DNA of 64,000 bases from a virus. Made by a program: the position numbers and the translations under genes. Every line of letters starts with the position of its first letter. Position 1 is the first letter of the stretch. The notes beneath the pieces are model-generated. The model had not been told where the DNA came from and did no database searches. It was given only the letters and a program-made list of their open reading frames with translations. This document shows, piece after piece, positions 56,600-63,735 of the stretch. The stretch covers positions 1 to 64,000 of the IMG/VR virus record IMGVR_UViG_3300033233_000001. One strand, 5' to 3'.

Positions 56600-57309
56600 C
56601 AGTCCTCCTCGCACCGCAGCTTGAAGCGGCGGTCGACCATCTTCCAGTTGTCTATTGGAATCATCGCGCGACACCCGGCCTTGCAGAGCGCCTCGTAGAC
56701 CTCGGCGACGATGAACCAGCCGATGACGGCGGGGTCGGTGGTCGCGAGCCAGTGGGCGTCGACGCGGCTCAGGTAGGGGTCCTCGGCAGAGTAGTTGGTG
56801 AGCCGCCCCATCTTGCAGATCTGTGCGACGTGCGTGTACGACTCTTCGGACGACTCTTCGGAGAGGAGGTCGACGAGCACGGAGTCATGTTCACCGTCGT
56901 CTTCGGGCGGTTCGTGTCCGCGCGTCGCCATGCGGAACTTGTTGCCGCCTTCGTCGTATGTGCCGTCGTTTTTGCCGCGCCAGATGTACGGCTTCTTGGC
57001 CTCGAAGGACCAGCGCGTCGGGTCGACGATCGTCTCGCAGTTGACGCCGTACTTGCCGCGCTCGTTGGGCAGCACGATCCAGCCGTGGTTACAGAACGCC
57101 TGTCCGGCTCGTCCCTCCCAGTAGCCCTTCGGGCTGATCTCGCCGAGCCAGTGGCCGTAGACTGCGACGCCGCCGAAGTACGACGCGAGCTTACTGGCGA
57201 CCGCGAAGCAGTTGCCTTCCCAGTCCGCGACCGGCAGCCCGACGAGCTTCTCGGCGCCGCGCATCGTGAGCTTGGCCTTGACGGGACCGTCGATGACGTG
57301 GACGGTCAC
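56599..57309 (-). CDS. Putative papain-like (Cys-His-Asp) protein
   Basis: A 236-residue protein: GNCFAVASKLASYFGG with Cys at about residue 33, GHWLGEISPKGYW, FCNHGWIVLP with His near 75, and IVDPTRWSFE with Asp near 96. This C...H...D order with conserved DPTRW recalls papain-like folds in phage and bacterial proteins. Enzyme activity is inferred. The GTG start is 1 base after the next gene's stop. Confidence 0.45.
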   Translation of the reverse strand: MTVHVIDGPVKAKLTMRGAEKLVGLPVADWEGNCFAVASKLASYFGGVAVYGHWLGEISPKGYWEGRAGQAFCNHGWIVLPNERGKYGVNCETIVDPTRWSFEAKKPYIWRGKNDGTYDEGGNKFRMATRGHEPPEDDGEHDSVLVDLLSEESSEESYTHVAQICKMGRLTNYSAEDPYLSRVDAHWLATTDPAVIGWFIVAEVYEALCKAGCRAMIPIDNWKMVDRRFKLRCEED

Positions 57310-57310
57310 G

Positions 57311-57820
57311 TCACCACCCGTTGGTGAGGTAAGCCTCGCGCACCGCGTCGTCGTCGCACTCCAGCGCAGCGTCGAAGATCAGCAGAAACTTGTTGTCATC
57401 GGTCTCCGTGTCGTAGCAGACCATGACGTGCGTCTTTGTGCGGTAGACCCACTTCGGCAGGAAGCGCTGTGTGTAGATGGGCCCGCCGAAGAACTCTGGA
57501 TAGTTGGCCTTGGTGTCCTTGCCGGACGCGATGTCGGCTTCCAGGTGGGCGCGGGCGTCCTCGAAGGTGCGCGCTGCGAGCGGCTCGTCCGAGTAGACCA
57601 GCTTGGCGCCGGCCCCTTCTCCGCCCACCAGCATCCAGCGCTGTCCGCGGCAGTCGTCGAGCGGGATCTCAACATAATCTGGCTTGTAGCAGAACGCCTT
57701 GTGGACGGCGGCCTTCGCCGAGAAGTACGCGTCGATCTGCGTGTCCAGTGGTGTGAGCTTCTTCTTCTTCATCGGAGCGAGCTTCTTCTTCTTCATCGGA
57801 GCGAGCTTCTTCTTCTTCAT
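57311..57820 (-). CDS. Hypothetical protein with MKKKKLAP repeats
   Basis: A 169-residue protein. The first 24 residues are three tandem MKKKKLAP-type units, each with an ATG, so three starts are possible (57820, 57796, 57772). ATG 57820 overlaps the previous stop (ATGA) and is preferred. The body is alpha/beta with SAKAAVHKAFCYKPDYVEIP. No family recognised. Confidence 0.55.
   Translation of the reverse strand: MKKKKLAPMKKKKLAPMKKKKLTPLDTQIDAYFSAKAAVHKAFCYKPDYVEIPLDDCRGQRWMLVGGEGAGAKLVYSDEPLAARTFEDARAHLEADIASGKDTKANYPEFFGGPIYTQRFLPKWVYRTKTHVMVCYDTETDDNKFLLIFDAALECDDDAVREAYLTNGW
57749..57820 (-). repeat. Three tandem 24-bp units encoding MKKKKLAP
   Basis: Three nearly identical 24-base units, each beginning with ATG and Lys codons; the last unit ends LTP. 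In-frame expansion changes only the basic N-terminal tail. Confidence 0.9.
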
Positions 57821-58089
57821 CGGAGCGACTTTCGCTTGCGCTTCACGCGCCGGCCGCGAGCGAAGAGGCACTTGATCGCCGCCTGCTTCGCGGCGTACAT
57901 GATGTCCTGCATCTCGTCGTTGGTGAAGTCCGGCGGCCTCTCCAGGCCGAGGTCCGCACTCACGCGGCCGATTGGTCGCATGTGCGGGTGTTGGTCGTCC
58001 TTCGTCCACCGCGAATGTTCGGTGGTGAAGACGTGGAGGTGCAGCAGCACCTCTTCCGCGAATGCCGGGCCCTGGTCCTTTGCGCTCAT
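57817..58089 (-). CDS. Hypothetical small protein
   Basis: A 90-residue protein (EEVLLHLHVFTTEHSRWTKD; EMQDIMYAAKQAAIKCLFAR) with a basic C-terminus. ATGA overlaps at both ends. Confidence 0.5.
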   Translation of the reverse strand: MSAKDQGPAFAEEVLLHLHVFTTEHSRWTKDDQHPHMRPIGRVSADLGLERPPDFTNDEMQDIMYAAKQAAIKCLFARGRRVKRKRKSLR

Positions 58090-58406
58090 TGTTCGTAGCC
58101 CTCGGCAAGTGGCAGCGGACACCAATCTGGCGGCGGCCAGTACTCTGGAAACCCGCCCTTGCCCGGCGGTCCCGGCGGCAGCGGACGGAAGCAACGAAAC
58201 GGCTGGCCTGATCCGTCAGTGAACGGAGGACGCCCGTCTTGGTCCAGCCGACCCTCGGTCTTAGGGTGGTAGCAAGCCGAAGATGCTCGGCTGTGCACGC
58301 AGTCGCAGCACGCGCTGATCACCAGCAGCCGCTGGCCCGGCTGCGGCTTCGCTCGCTCGCTCGCTGTGGCCGCTTCGCGAGCAGCGCGCGCTTTCGTCAT
58401 GGTCAT
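58086..58406 (-). CDS. Cys-rich hypothetical protein
   Basis: A 106-residue protein with ACCDCVHS, ACYHPKT, FRCFRPLPPG and WCPL: several Cys that could bind metal. ATGA overlap upstream. No family recognised. Confidence 0.5.
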   Translation of the reverse strand: MTMTKARAAREAATASERAKPQPGQRLLVISACCDCVHSRASSACYHPKTEGRLDQDGRPPFTDGSGQPFRCFRPLPPGPPGKGGFPEYWPPPDWCPLPLAEGYEQ

Positions 58407-58777
58407 CGTTTGGCCTTTGCCTCTGCGGCGACGTCCATGGCCTCCATGACAAGCCGGATGGCCACGGTGCGTGCGTCGTACGTTAGCGGACATGGCTCCG
58501 TCTCGTAATCGTAGATGGCAACGCCAAGCGTTTCCACCGCCTCCGTGAGCACGGCGAGCGCGGCCTCTGCGACGCCCCTGGCGCGCATCTCCCTGAAGAG
58601 CGCGCGACCGTCCGCGTCGTGCAGATCGACGCGGCGTGTCAGCGCTGCCTTCGTCTCGTAGAGGACGACGGTCAACCGCTCGACCTCGTGGAGAAGTTCC
58701 CACCGCTCGTCCACGGCGGCGGGCCACGGGCGCTCGAAGCCCTTCGAGCGGATCTCCGCGAGGCGCTCCGGCGTCAC
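58403..58777 (-). CDS. Hypothetical helical protein
   Basis: A 124-residue protein. GTG 58777 overlaps the previous stop (GTGA) and is preferred over ATG 58810. Helical with RWELLHEVERLTVVLYETKA. No family recognised. Confidence 0.5.
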   Translation of the reverse strand: MTPERLAEIRSKGFERPWPAAVDERWELLHEVERLTVVLYETKAALTRRVDLHDADGRALFREMRARGVAEAALAVLTEAVETLGVAIYDYETEPCPLTYDARTVAIRLVMEAMDVAAEAKAKR

Positions 58778-59082
58778 GACGACCTCGGAACGCGTTGCGA
58801 GCCGAAGCATGTGTTGCACGTTTGCCACCCGTGCCCCCACCCGACGAACACGCTGCCGGCGACGTGGTTCCTGGCGTCCGGCGGACGCTTGCACTTCTGG
58901 CACTCGTCGTCGTCGGTGCGGAACCACCCGCGCGCGCGCAGCCAGCTTGCAGTCACGTTCGCGTCGGGCTTCATCACGAGGCCGGTCGGGAACGGCCGCC
59001 GGTCGATCACTTCGATCACCTCGAACGCGTCGCCGTGCGGACCCTCCCATACGTCGCCGACCTGATGGCGCTCGTCGCTCAC
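58774..59082 (-). CDS. Zinc-ribbon protein
   Basis: A 102-residue protein with CQKCKRPP and CNTCFG knuckles forming a four-Cys site. The N-terminus is beta-type (VGDVWEGPHGDAFEVIEV). GTGA overlap with the GHKL-ATPase gene. Confidence 0.55.
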   Translation of the reverse strand: MSDERHQVGDVWEGPHGDAFEVIEVIDRRPFPTGLVMKPDANVTASWLRARGWFRTDDDECQKCKRPPDARNHVAGSVFVGWGHGWQTCNTCFGSQRVPRSS

Positions 59083-60542
59083 GGCGTCCTCCAGCGGTCG
59101 AAGAACGAGGGCTCGCGGAGTGCGAGGAGGCCGAGGCGCGCGCCGAGCTTGCAGAGCGCCTCGTGGTAGGCCTCGCTCAGATGATCTGACTCGAAGGAAT
59201 GACCGAACTCGTGAACGAGTAGCTGAAGCACGTCCTCGTCGAGCGGGCTCTTGTCGAACCAAGCCTTGCCGAGGCGCGCGACGTTGAAGTGCAGCACGCC
59301 GTCGCCGAAGCACGCGGCGTAGCGGCCCTGGAAGTCGTTGAGGATCGCGACGTAGACGCGACCGCGCAGTAGCCGCTCGCCGAGCGCCTTGCTGAACTCG
59401 ACGATGCGCTCCATGCCGGGCGTCCACTTGTCGCGCGGGTAGTCGCAGTCGCGGCCGCCCGCGGCGAAGATGACCTTGGGGCTCGGCGTGACCTGCCCCG
59501 CCGGGAGCGCCGCGCCCGAGCGTCGGATCGATTCCCAGGCCGAGCCCGAGAAGCTGCCGGCCTCGATGATGCTGTAGCCCTTGCTCATCGCGAGTTTGGT
59601 GCCCTCGGGGTCGCTCGGGTCGCGCACGACGCGCTTCTCGCCGTAGCGCTCGGTGATGACGGCCGTGACCGCCTCGTCGGTGACGAGCTTGCTCTCGATG
59701 GCGTCATCGACCCATGCCTCTCGCGCGTGTGCGCCGAGCCGGTCGTGCATCTCGTTGACCACGAGCGCGCGGAGCTTGCGCGCGTAGGCCGGCGTGACGT
59801 TGTCGCGGTCGCTGTTCAGCGGAGTCTTCTGCGCGACGTCGCAGTGCCACGCTCCGTCGAGCACGACGACGGGGATGCCCATCTCGTAGAGCGTGGGGCT
59901 CTCGCCTTCGCGCACGTCGTAGAGGCAGACCTTCGTGAAGCGCTCGGTCGGGCGCAGGTAGCCCTCGTCGTCTGCGATCTCCGTCGGCAGCTGGGCCTCG
60001 AACTCGCGGACGATCTCGCGCGACGGCAGGCGCACACCGTTGAGCGTGACGATCACGCTGGGCGGCACGAGCACGCTGTGGACGGCCCGCTCGGTGCGTG
60101 CTGCGTCCTCCTTCGTCATCCGCAGGTGCACGGTGACGACGCTGCCGCCGCCGGTGCGAGCCTTGCTGTGGTGCCGGCCGCGCTCGTCGAAGACGACGGT
60201 GCCGGTCGTCGTCGCGATCGAAGCGTACGTGCTCGCGGCGATCACGAGCTTCTCGCCGAGGTTGAAGCGCCCGCGCTGCTCGGGGTTGGCCTTCTTGGCC
60301 GACTCGGCGAAGAGCGTGTACGCGTGCCGCAGGTCGGTGAAACCCTCGGGGTTGTCGTCGGCCACGACGAGGACCCACGTGCCGCGCTTGTTCTCGTCGG
60401 GCGCGAGCGTGACGCCCACACGCATCGACTTCTCGTCGAGGCTGTTCTGGATCAACTCCAGCGCTGCGAACTCGATGCCGCGCCGGGCGAGGAGCTTGCG
60501 GAGGCCGACGCGGTCGACCTCGAAGTGCTGAGCAGTGGTCAC
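59079..60542 (-). CDS. GHKL-type ATPase fused to a zinc metallopeptidase
   Basis: A 487-residue protein. Residues 25-105 carry the GHKL (Hsp90/MutL/histidine-kinase) ATP site: ALELIQNSLDEKS (N box), VVADDNPEGFTDL (Asp/Gly box) and GRFNLGEKLVIAAS (lid). The rest of the ATPase module runs to about 280. The C-terminus has LLVHEFGHSFESDHLS (HExxH zinc site) near 440 plus a later Glu. Phage rIIA-like proteins share the ATPase part; the peptidase is extra. ATP could gate proteolysis. GTGA overlaps at both ends. Confidence 0.75.
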   Translation of the reverse strand: MTTAQHFEVDRVGLRKLLARRGIEFAALELIQNSLDEKSMRVGVTLAPDENKRGTWVLVVADDNPEGFTDLRHAYTLFAESAKKANPEQRGRFNLGEKLVIAASTYASIATTTGTVVFDERGRHHSKARTGGGSVVTVHLRMTKEDAARTERAVHSVLVPPSVIVTLNGVRLPSREIVREFEAQLPTEIADDEGYLRPTERFTKVCLYDVREGESPTLYEMGIPVVVLDGAWHCDVAQKTPLNSDRDNVTPAYARKLRALVVNEMHDRLGAHAREAWVDDAIESKLVTDEAVTAVITERYGEKRVVRDPSDPEGTKLAMSKGYSIIEAGSFSGSAWESIRRSGAALPAGQVTPSPKVIFAAGGRDCDYPRDKWTPGMERIVEFSKALGERLLRGRVYVAILNDFQGRYAACFGDGVLHFNVARLGKAWFDKSPLDEDVLQLLVHEFGHSFESDHLSEAYHEALCKLGARLGLLALREPSFFDRWRTP

Positions 60543-60829
60543 CAGCCACCGCCTTCCGCGCGGTCTGCGCAGCGGTCGCACTGGTAGCCGCGCGCTACGT
60601 CGGCCGGCGTCAGCACGTTAGGCGCACAGCACGTTGGGCACGAGTGGATGCGTGGGTTCGAGCGCGTCGCGGCGCGCAGCGCCGAGCGGCCGCCCGGATC
60701 GGCGAAGCGCGTGCCGTCTGCCAGTGGCGCGCTCGGATCGTCCGAGTCGTCGTCCCCGCGCTCGACCTCCGAGTCGTCGACCTCCGAGTCGTCGTCCTCG
60801 TACGGATCGATGTAGTTGTCCTCGTCCAT
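60539..60829 (-). CDS. Acidic zinc-ribbon protein
   Basis: A 96-residue protein: a strongly acidic N-terminus (EDDDSEVDDSEVERGDDDSD) and a C-terminal ribbon with CPTCCAPN and CDRCAD. It leads the operon of the ATPase-peptidase and has its own promoter. It may be an adaptor or substrate. Confidence 0.55.
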   Translation of the reverse strand: MDEDNYIDPYEDDDSEVDDSEVERGDDDSDDPSAPLADGTRFADPGGRSALRAATRSNPRIHSCPTCCAPNVLTPADVARGYQCDRCADRAEGGGW

Positions 60830-60874
60830 CTCGGCTCCTCCTGTCCGCCATGTTCGGCGGCTCACCTGGAAATG

Positions 60875-60902
60875 AATCTAGCACGTCGTTCGCGGTGCGC
60901 AA
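60875..60902 (-). promoter_or_regulatory. Candidate minus-strand promoter
   Basis: On the minus strand TTGCGC (60902-60897), a 16-base spacer and TAGATT (60880-60875). The same strand upstream carries GTCCGACAGCGCTGTGTTTT, similar to GTCGGACAACGCTGCGTTTT before the NAD+ operon promoter. Confidence 0.45.
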
Positions 60903-60938
60903 GTGCCTATCGCAACAAAACACAGCGCTGTCGGACCG

Positions 60939-61163
60939 TCACCAAGCGCCCGGCCCGCGCTTGCCGCGTCGCGCGGTGCCCTCTCCCATGTTCGAGCGCC
61001 CGACGTGCGTGGGTGTGCCCTTCTGCTTCTTCGTCTGCTTGTGCGGGACGATCTGGCTGCGGTCCGGTCCGTGTTCTTTCCGGTAGCCAGTCGCGCCGCA
61101 GTTGCAGGTGAAGCGGCCCATCTCCATGGGCATCGGAGTCCACTCGTGCGTGTGGTCGTCCAC
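60939..61163 (-). CDS. Small protein with Cys knuckle
   Basis: A 74-residue basic protein (HTHEWTPMPMEMGRFTCNCG) with one CxC. Starts GTG 61163, 4 bases after the previous stop. Confidence 0.5.
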   Translation of the reverse strand: MDDHTHEWTPMPMEMGRFTCNCGATGYRKEHGPDRSQIVPHKQTKKQKGTPTHVGRSNMGEGTARRGKRGPGAW

Positions 61164-61167
61164 CGCC

Positions 61168-61647
61168 TTACGCTGTCCCGAGCTTCTGCTTGAGCGCTTC
61201 GAGTTGACGCAGGTCGCGGGCCCGCTCTTCCGACGCGTCGGCGGCCTTCTTGCGTTCTTCCTCGGCCGTGTCCTTCGCCTTCTTTTCGGCGAGCCGCTTG
61301 TCGGCCACCTCGTGCGCCTCGGCGGCGATGGACCGGGCTTCGGCGGACAGCGCGCGAAGCTCCGCGTACTCCTCTTGCAGATCGTCCGTACCGGCGTCGG
61401 AGTCGATGCCAGCGCTGTTGACGAAGACGTGGCTCTGTCGATCGCCGTAGGGCGTCCGATACGTGCGTACCTCGGTGCCCCCCAGGAAGTACGCGTGTGC
61501 AAGCGCGGCGACCGCGTGCTCGCGCGTCTCTTCTAGGGAGATCTCGAAGGCGCTGTGCGTGCGATAGTCGAGATGTGACCCGCTGTGGGAAGCCCCGTCT
61601 GCGCGGTAGGTCACCACGGTGTACAGTCTCAGCGCGTTGTTGCTCAC
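61168..61647 (-). CDS. Hypothetical protein with C-terminal coiled coil
   Basis: A 159-residue protein: beta-type N-terminus (RLYTVVTYRADGASHSGSHL) and a long charged helix (ADKRLAEKKAKDTAEEERKK). GTGA overlap upstream. Confidence 0.55.
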   Translation of the reverse strand: MSNNALRLYTVVTYRADGASHSGSHLDYRTHSAFEISLEETREHAVAALAHAYFLGGTEVRTYRTPYGDRQSHVFVNSAGIDSDAGTDDLQEEYAELRALSAEARSIAAEAHEVADKRLAEKKAKDTAEEERKKAADASEERARDLRQLEALKQKLGTA

Positions 61648-61829
61648 GTTTCCTCCTTGCCCGTGTCCACGGGCAGTGTGATCTGCACGTCGGCCTGTAG
61701 GCCCAGGTCGCGCATCGCGCGATAGACTTGGTGCTCCAACTCGTTCAGCGTCGAGTTGATGGGCCCCCAGGCGAGTTCCGCGTCGCGGCCGGCCACCGTC
61801 ACCTCGATCGTGTACTTGTGCTTCTTCAC
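61644..61829 (-). CDS. Small protein
   Basis: A 61-residue protein (YTIEVTVAGRDAELAWGPIN; NELEHQVYRAMRDLGLQADV) with alternating strand and helix. GTGA overlaps at both ends. Confidence 0.5.
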   Translation of the reverse strand: MKKHKYTIEVTVAGRDAELAWGPINSTLNELEHQVYRAMRDLGLQADVQITLPVDTGKEET

Positions 61830-61945
61830 GTCGGTGGGCTCCGGCGCGTGATGGCTACCACGCGCGTGCGCGCCCAGCGCACGGCGAGGCCGATCCACGG
61901 CAGTGCGGCGAGGATCGCAAACAACTCGTCTTGGCAAAAATGCAC
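61826..61945 (-). CDS. Very small hydrophobic peptide
   Basis: A 39-residue peptide: HFCQDELFAILAALPWIGLA then VRWART. Short peptides with a C-DEL...LP.IG pattern are widespread in phages near tail or replication genes; function unknown. GTG start. Confidence 0.5.
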   Translation of the reverse strand: MHFCQDELFAILAALPWIGLAVRWARTRVVAITRRSPPT

Positions 61946-61949
61946 CGGC

Positions 61950-62333
61950 TCAGCCCTTCGCACGCTTCGCGGCGGGCGTGGTCGATGAGGATCGTCGGTC
62001 GCGAAGGCGAAGTTGCCGCCACGTGCGTCTTGAGGTACCGTCTGCGCTGGATGCTCCGATCCATCCACTCGGAGACGCCAGACGCGCGAGCCGCGCCCAC
62101 GCTTGCTGCGCCGCGGCCCCGAAGACGGGGCGCGCCGCGCCGGGGAGCATGACGCCGACGTCCGCCGGCAGCAGGCCAGTGGCGATCCAGTACTCGCCGG
62201 TCGGCGTGCCGTAGACCGGCTCCGCCTCGTCGATCTCGCGCTCCTGGGCTTCGACGAGCACTTCCGAGCGGCCGTCGAAGATCCACAGGCCGCTGTCGCC
62301 GCCCTGGTCCCAGGTGAGGTCGAAGATGCGCAT
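61950..62333 (-). CDS. Hypothetical protein whose C-terminus crosses a lone array-like repeat
   Basis: A 127-residue protein: FDLTWDQGGDSGLWIFDGRS and YGTPTGEYWIATGLLPADVG are well-formed; the last 40 residues are Arg-rich and read through the repeat at 62049-62076. The natural stop may have been lost when the repeat arrived. TGATG junction upstream. Confidence 0.5.
   Translation of the reverse strand: MRIFDLTWDQGGDSGLWIFDGRSEVLVEAQEREIDEAEPVYGTPTGEYWIATGLLPADVGVMLPGAARPVFGAAAQQAWARLARLASPSGWIGASSADGTSRRTWRQLRLRDRRSSSTTPAAKRAKG
62049..62076 (+). repeat. Lone 28-base copy of the array repeat
   Basis: The last 28 bases of the 36-base repeat (GGATGCTCCGATCCATCC... ending GGAGAC) occur here with 2 mismatches, keeping the hairpin arms. 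The first 8 bases differ. No second copy is within 150 bases. Confidence 0.75.
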
Positions 62334-62671
62334 CAGAGGCACCAGAGCCCTTCGCCGCCGAAGTCGCCGTGGGTCTCGCCGTTCGGGAAGCGGACCTTGA
62401 CGGCGCAGCCGCGCGGGTCGCCGTTGAAGTCGATCTGCGTCACGCCGTACTCCTTGAGCGCGGCCGACACGCGCGCTTCGAGACGCGAGTCGCGCTTCTC
62501 TTCGCGCTCGGTGAGGCTGCGGTTGCAACCGGTCTCTGCCAGCGTGTGCAGGCTGTGCGCGTCGCGCAAGATCGCGATCGCTTCGCGCGCGATGATGTGC
62601 GCGGGCTTGGTCTTCGGCGCGTACCGCGCGAGGACCGCAACGAAACAGGCCGTGTCTTCGAGGTTGCTCAT
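62333..62671 (-). CDS. Conserved phage-type hypothetical protein
   Basis: A 112-residue protein with a helical first half and a C-terminal EYGVTQIDFNGDPRGCAVKV then FPNG and GGEGLW. The GDPRG loop with Gly/Trp end is common in phage proteins of unknown role. Confidence 0.65.
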   Translation of the reverse strand: MSNLEDTACFVAVLARYAPKTKPAHIIAREAIAILRDAHSLHTLAETGCNRSLTEREEKRDSRLEARVSAALKEYGVTQIDFNGDPRGCAVKVRFPNGETHGDFGGEGLWCL

Positions 62672-62718
62672 GATCTTCTTCTTCCTCTCGTCCGGCGTGT
62701 CTGCCGGCTCACGTCCAT

Positions 62719-62811
62719 CTATCTAGCAATCGCCCCGTGCGCTGTCAAGCGTCTGTCGCAACGTTTCGCAGCAGGGTCAGACCCGGCGAGTGAGCGCTTC
62801 TTGTCGGTCAT
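62719..62811 (-). CDS. Leader-like small peptide
   Basis: A 30-codon frame (MTDKKRSLAGSDPAAKRCDR start) with a strong GGAGGAG ribosome site. It ends at the -10 element of the promoter for 62671, so it belongs to an upstream transcript and could act as a leader peptide. Confidence 0.35.
   Translation of the reverse strand: MTDKKRSLAGSDPAAKRCDRRLTAHGAIAR
62720..62748 (-). promoter_or_regulatory. Strong candidate minus-strand promoter
   Basis: On the minus strand TTGACA (62748-62743), a 17-base spacer and TAGATA (62725-62720), about 49 bases before the ATG at 62671. It overlaps the end of the small peptide frame. Confidence 0.6.
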
Positions 62812-62978
62812 CGTCTCCTCCTTCTCGTGCGTCGCGCGCTGCTCTCGGTACCGGCTTCTCCCCCGGCCTAGAATGGGGGCGTCTTTGACCGGTCGGTTGG
62901 CTTCTGGCCGTCGCCTCTGCCGCTTGGCCCTTTGCATGACCGAGCCCGCTCCGAGAGCAGCGCGCGACGCGCGCGCGT

Positions 62979-63398
62979 TCAGCCGTAAACGAGTTCTCCC
63001 AGAAGCGAAAGCTGCACCAGCACATCTCCAGTGATCGCGTCGTACTGGTCGGCGACGAAAGCCGCGAAGTGCTTCGGGTGCTTCGCGGCCATCAGGTCGA
63101 GACCGCGCTGGATGACCTTGCCGTTGAGCACGAGCGGCTCGTAGTCCTTGTCGCCCTCGTCCGTGCCCGTGTCGTCGTCGTCGACGCGGCAGACGACCGC
63201 GCCGCCCTGTACCGGGTAGTCGCAGTACTCGTGGATCATGCCGTCGCCGAGCAGCGGCTTCACCGCGCCGCGCGGCTTGCGGTACGTCATGATCCGGCAC
63301 CAGCTGCCGCAGCCGTAGCTGCCGCCCTCGAATGCCGAGCAGAGCAGGCCGGCGACCTTCTCCGCTGTGATCTCCGTCGTGACCGTGAACGCGCGCAT
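62979..63398 (-). CDS. Conserved phage-type hypothetical protein
   Basis: A 139-residue protein with ITAEKVAGLLCSAFEGGSYG (helix plus Cys/Gly loop), CSAFEGG and GSWC, and a C-terminal YDAITGDVLVQLSLLGELVY. This family is frequent in phages with no known function. A 168-base gap downstream holds no convincing gene. Confidence 0.75.
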   Translation of the reverse strand: MRAFTVTTEITAEKVAGLLCSAFEGGSYGCGSWCRIMTYRKPRGAVKPLLGDGMIHEYCDYPVQGGAVVCRVDDDDTGTDEGDKDYEPLVLNGKVIQRGLDLMAAKHPKHFAAFVADQYDAITGDVLVQLSLLGELVYG

Positions 63399-63444
63399 GG
63401 GTCTGTCTCTCTTTCAGGTCGCCGTGTTGGGCGACTCACAAGCG

Positions 63445-63473
63445 TACTCCAGCAATGCTCGCAGCGGTGTCAA
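63445..63473 (-). promoter_or_regulatory. Candidate minus-strand promoter
   Basis: On the minus strand TTGACA (63473-63468), a 17-base spacer ending TGCT and GGAGTA (63450-63445); the -35 region GCGCTTGACA matches the promoter at 62.7 kb. Confidence 0.4.
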
Positions 63474-63477
63474 GCGC

Positions 63478-63735
63478 CTACAAGCCGATTGCCGCGATTG
63501 CGGTCGCGAGGTCCGCCCCGCGCCCGATGTACGTGAGCGGTGTCGGCGTGTAGCCGTGGTCGCAGCGCGATGCGTGTTCTGGCAGGAAGACGCCGGGGTA
63601 CAGCGTCGCGTCGGTGACGGCCACCGTGAAGCGCCCGCCGCGAGCGTAGGCTCGCACCTGACCGCCGCGAGCGCGGACGTCGCGCAGAAGCTCTAGGCCG
63701 TTCTCGACGGCGTGACGGCTCATGGTCAGACGCAT
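63478..63735 (-). CDS. Hypothetical protein
   Basis: An 85-residue protein (VENGLELLRDVRARGGQVRA; FTVAVTDATLYPGVFLPEHA). ATG 63735 overlaps the gene upstream by 10 bases; ATG 63723 is an alternative. Confidence 0.5.
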   Translation of the reverse strand: MRLTMSRHAVENGLELLRDVRARGGQVRAYARGGRFTVAVTDATLYPGVFLPEHASRCDHGYTPTPLTYIGRGADLATAIAAIGL

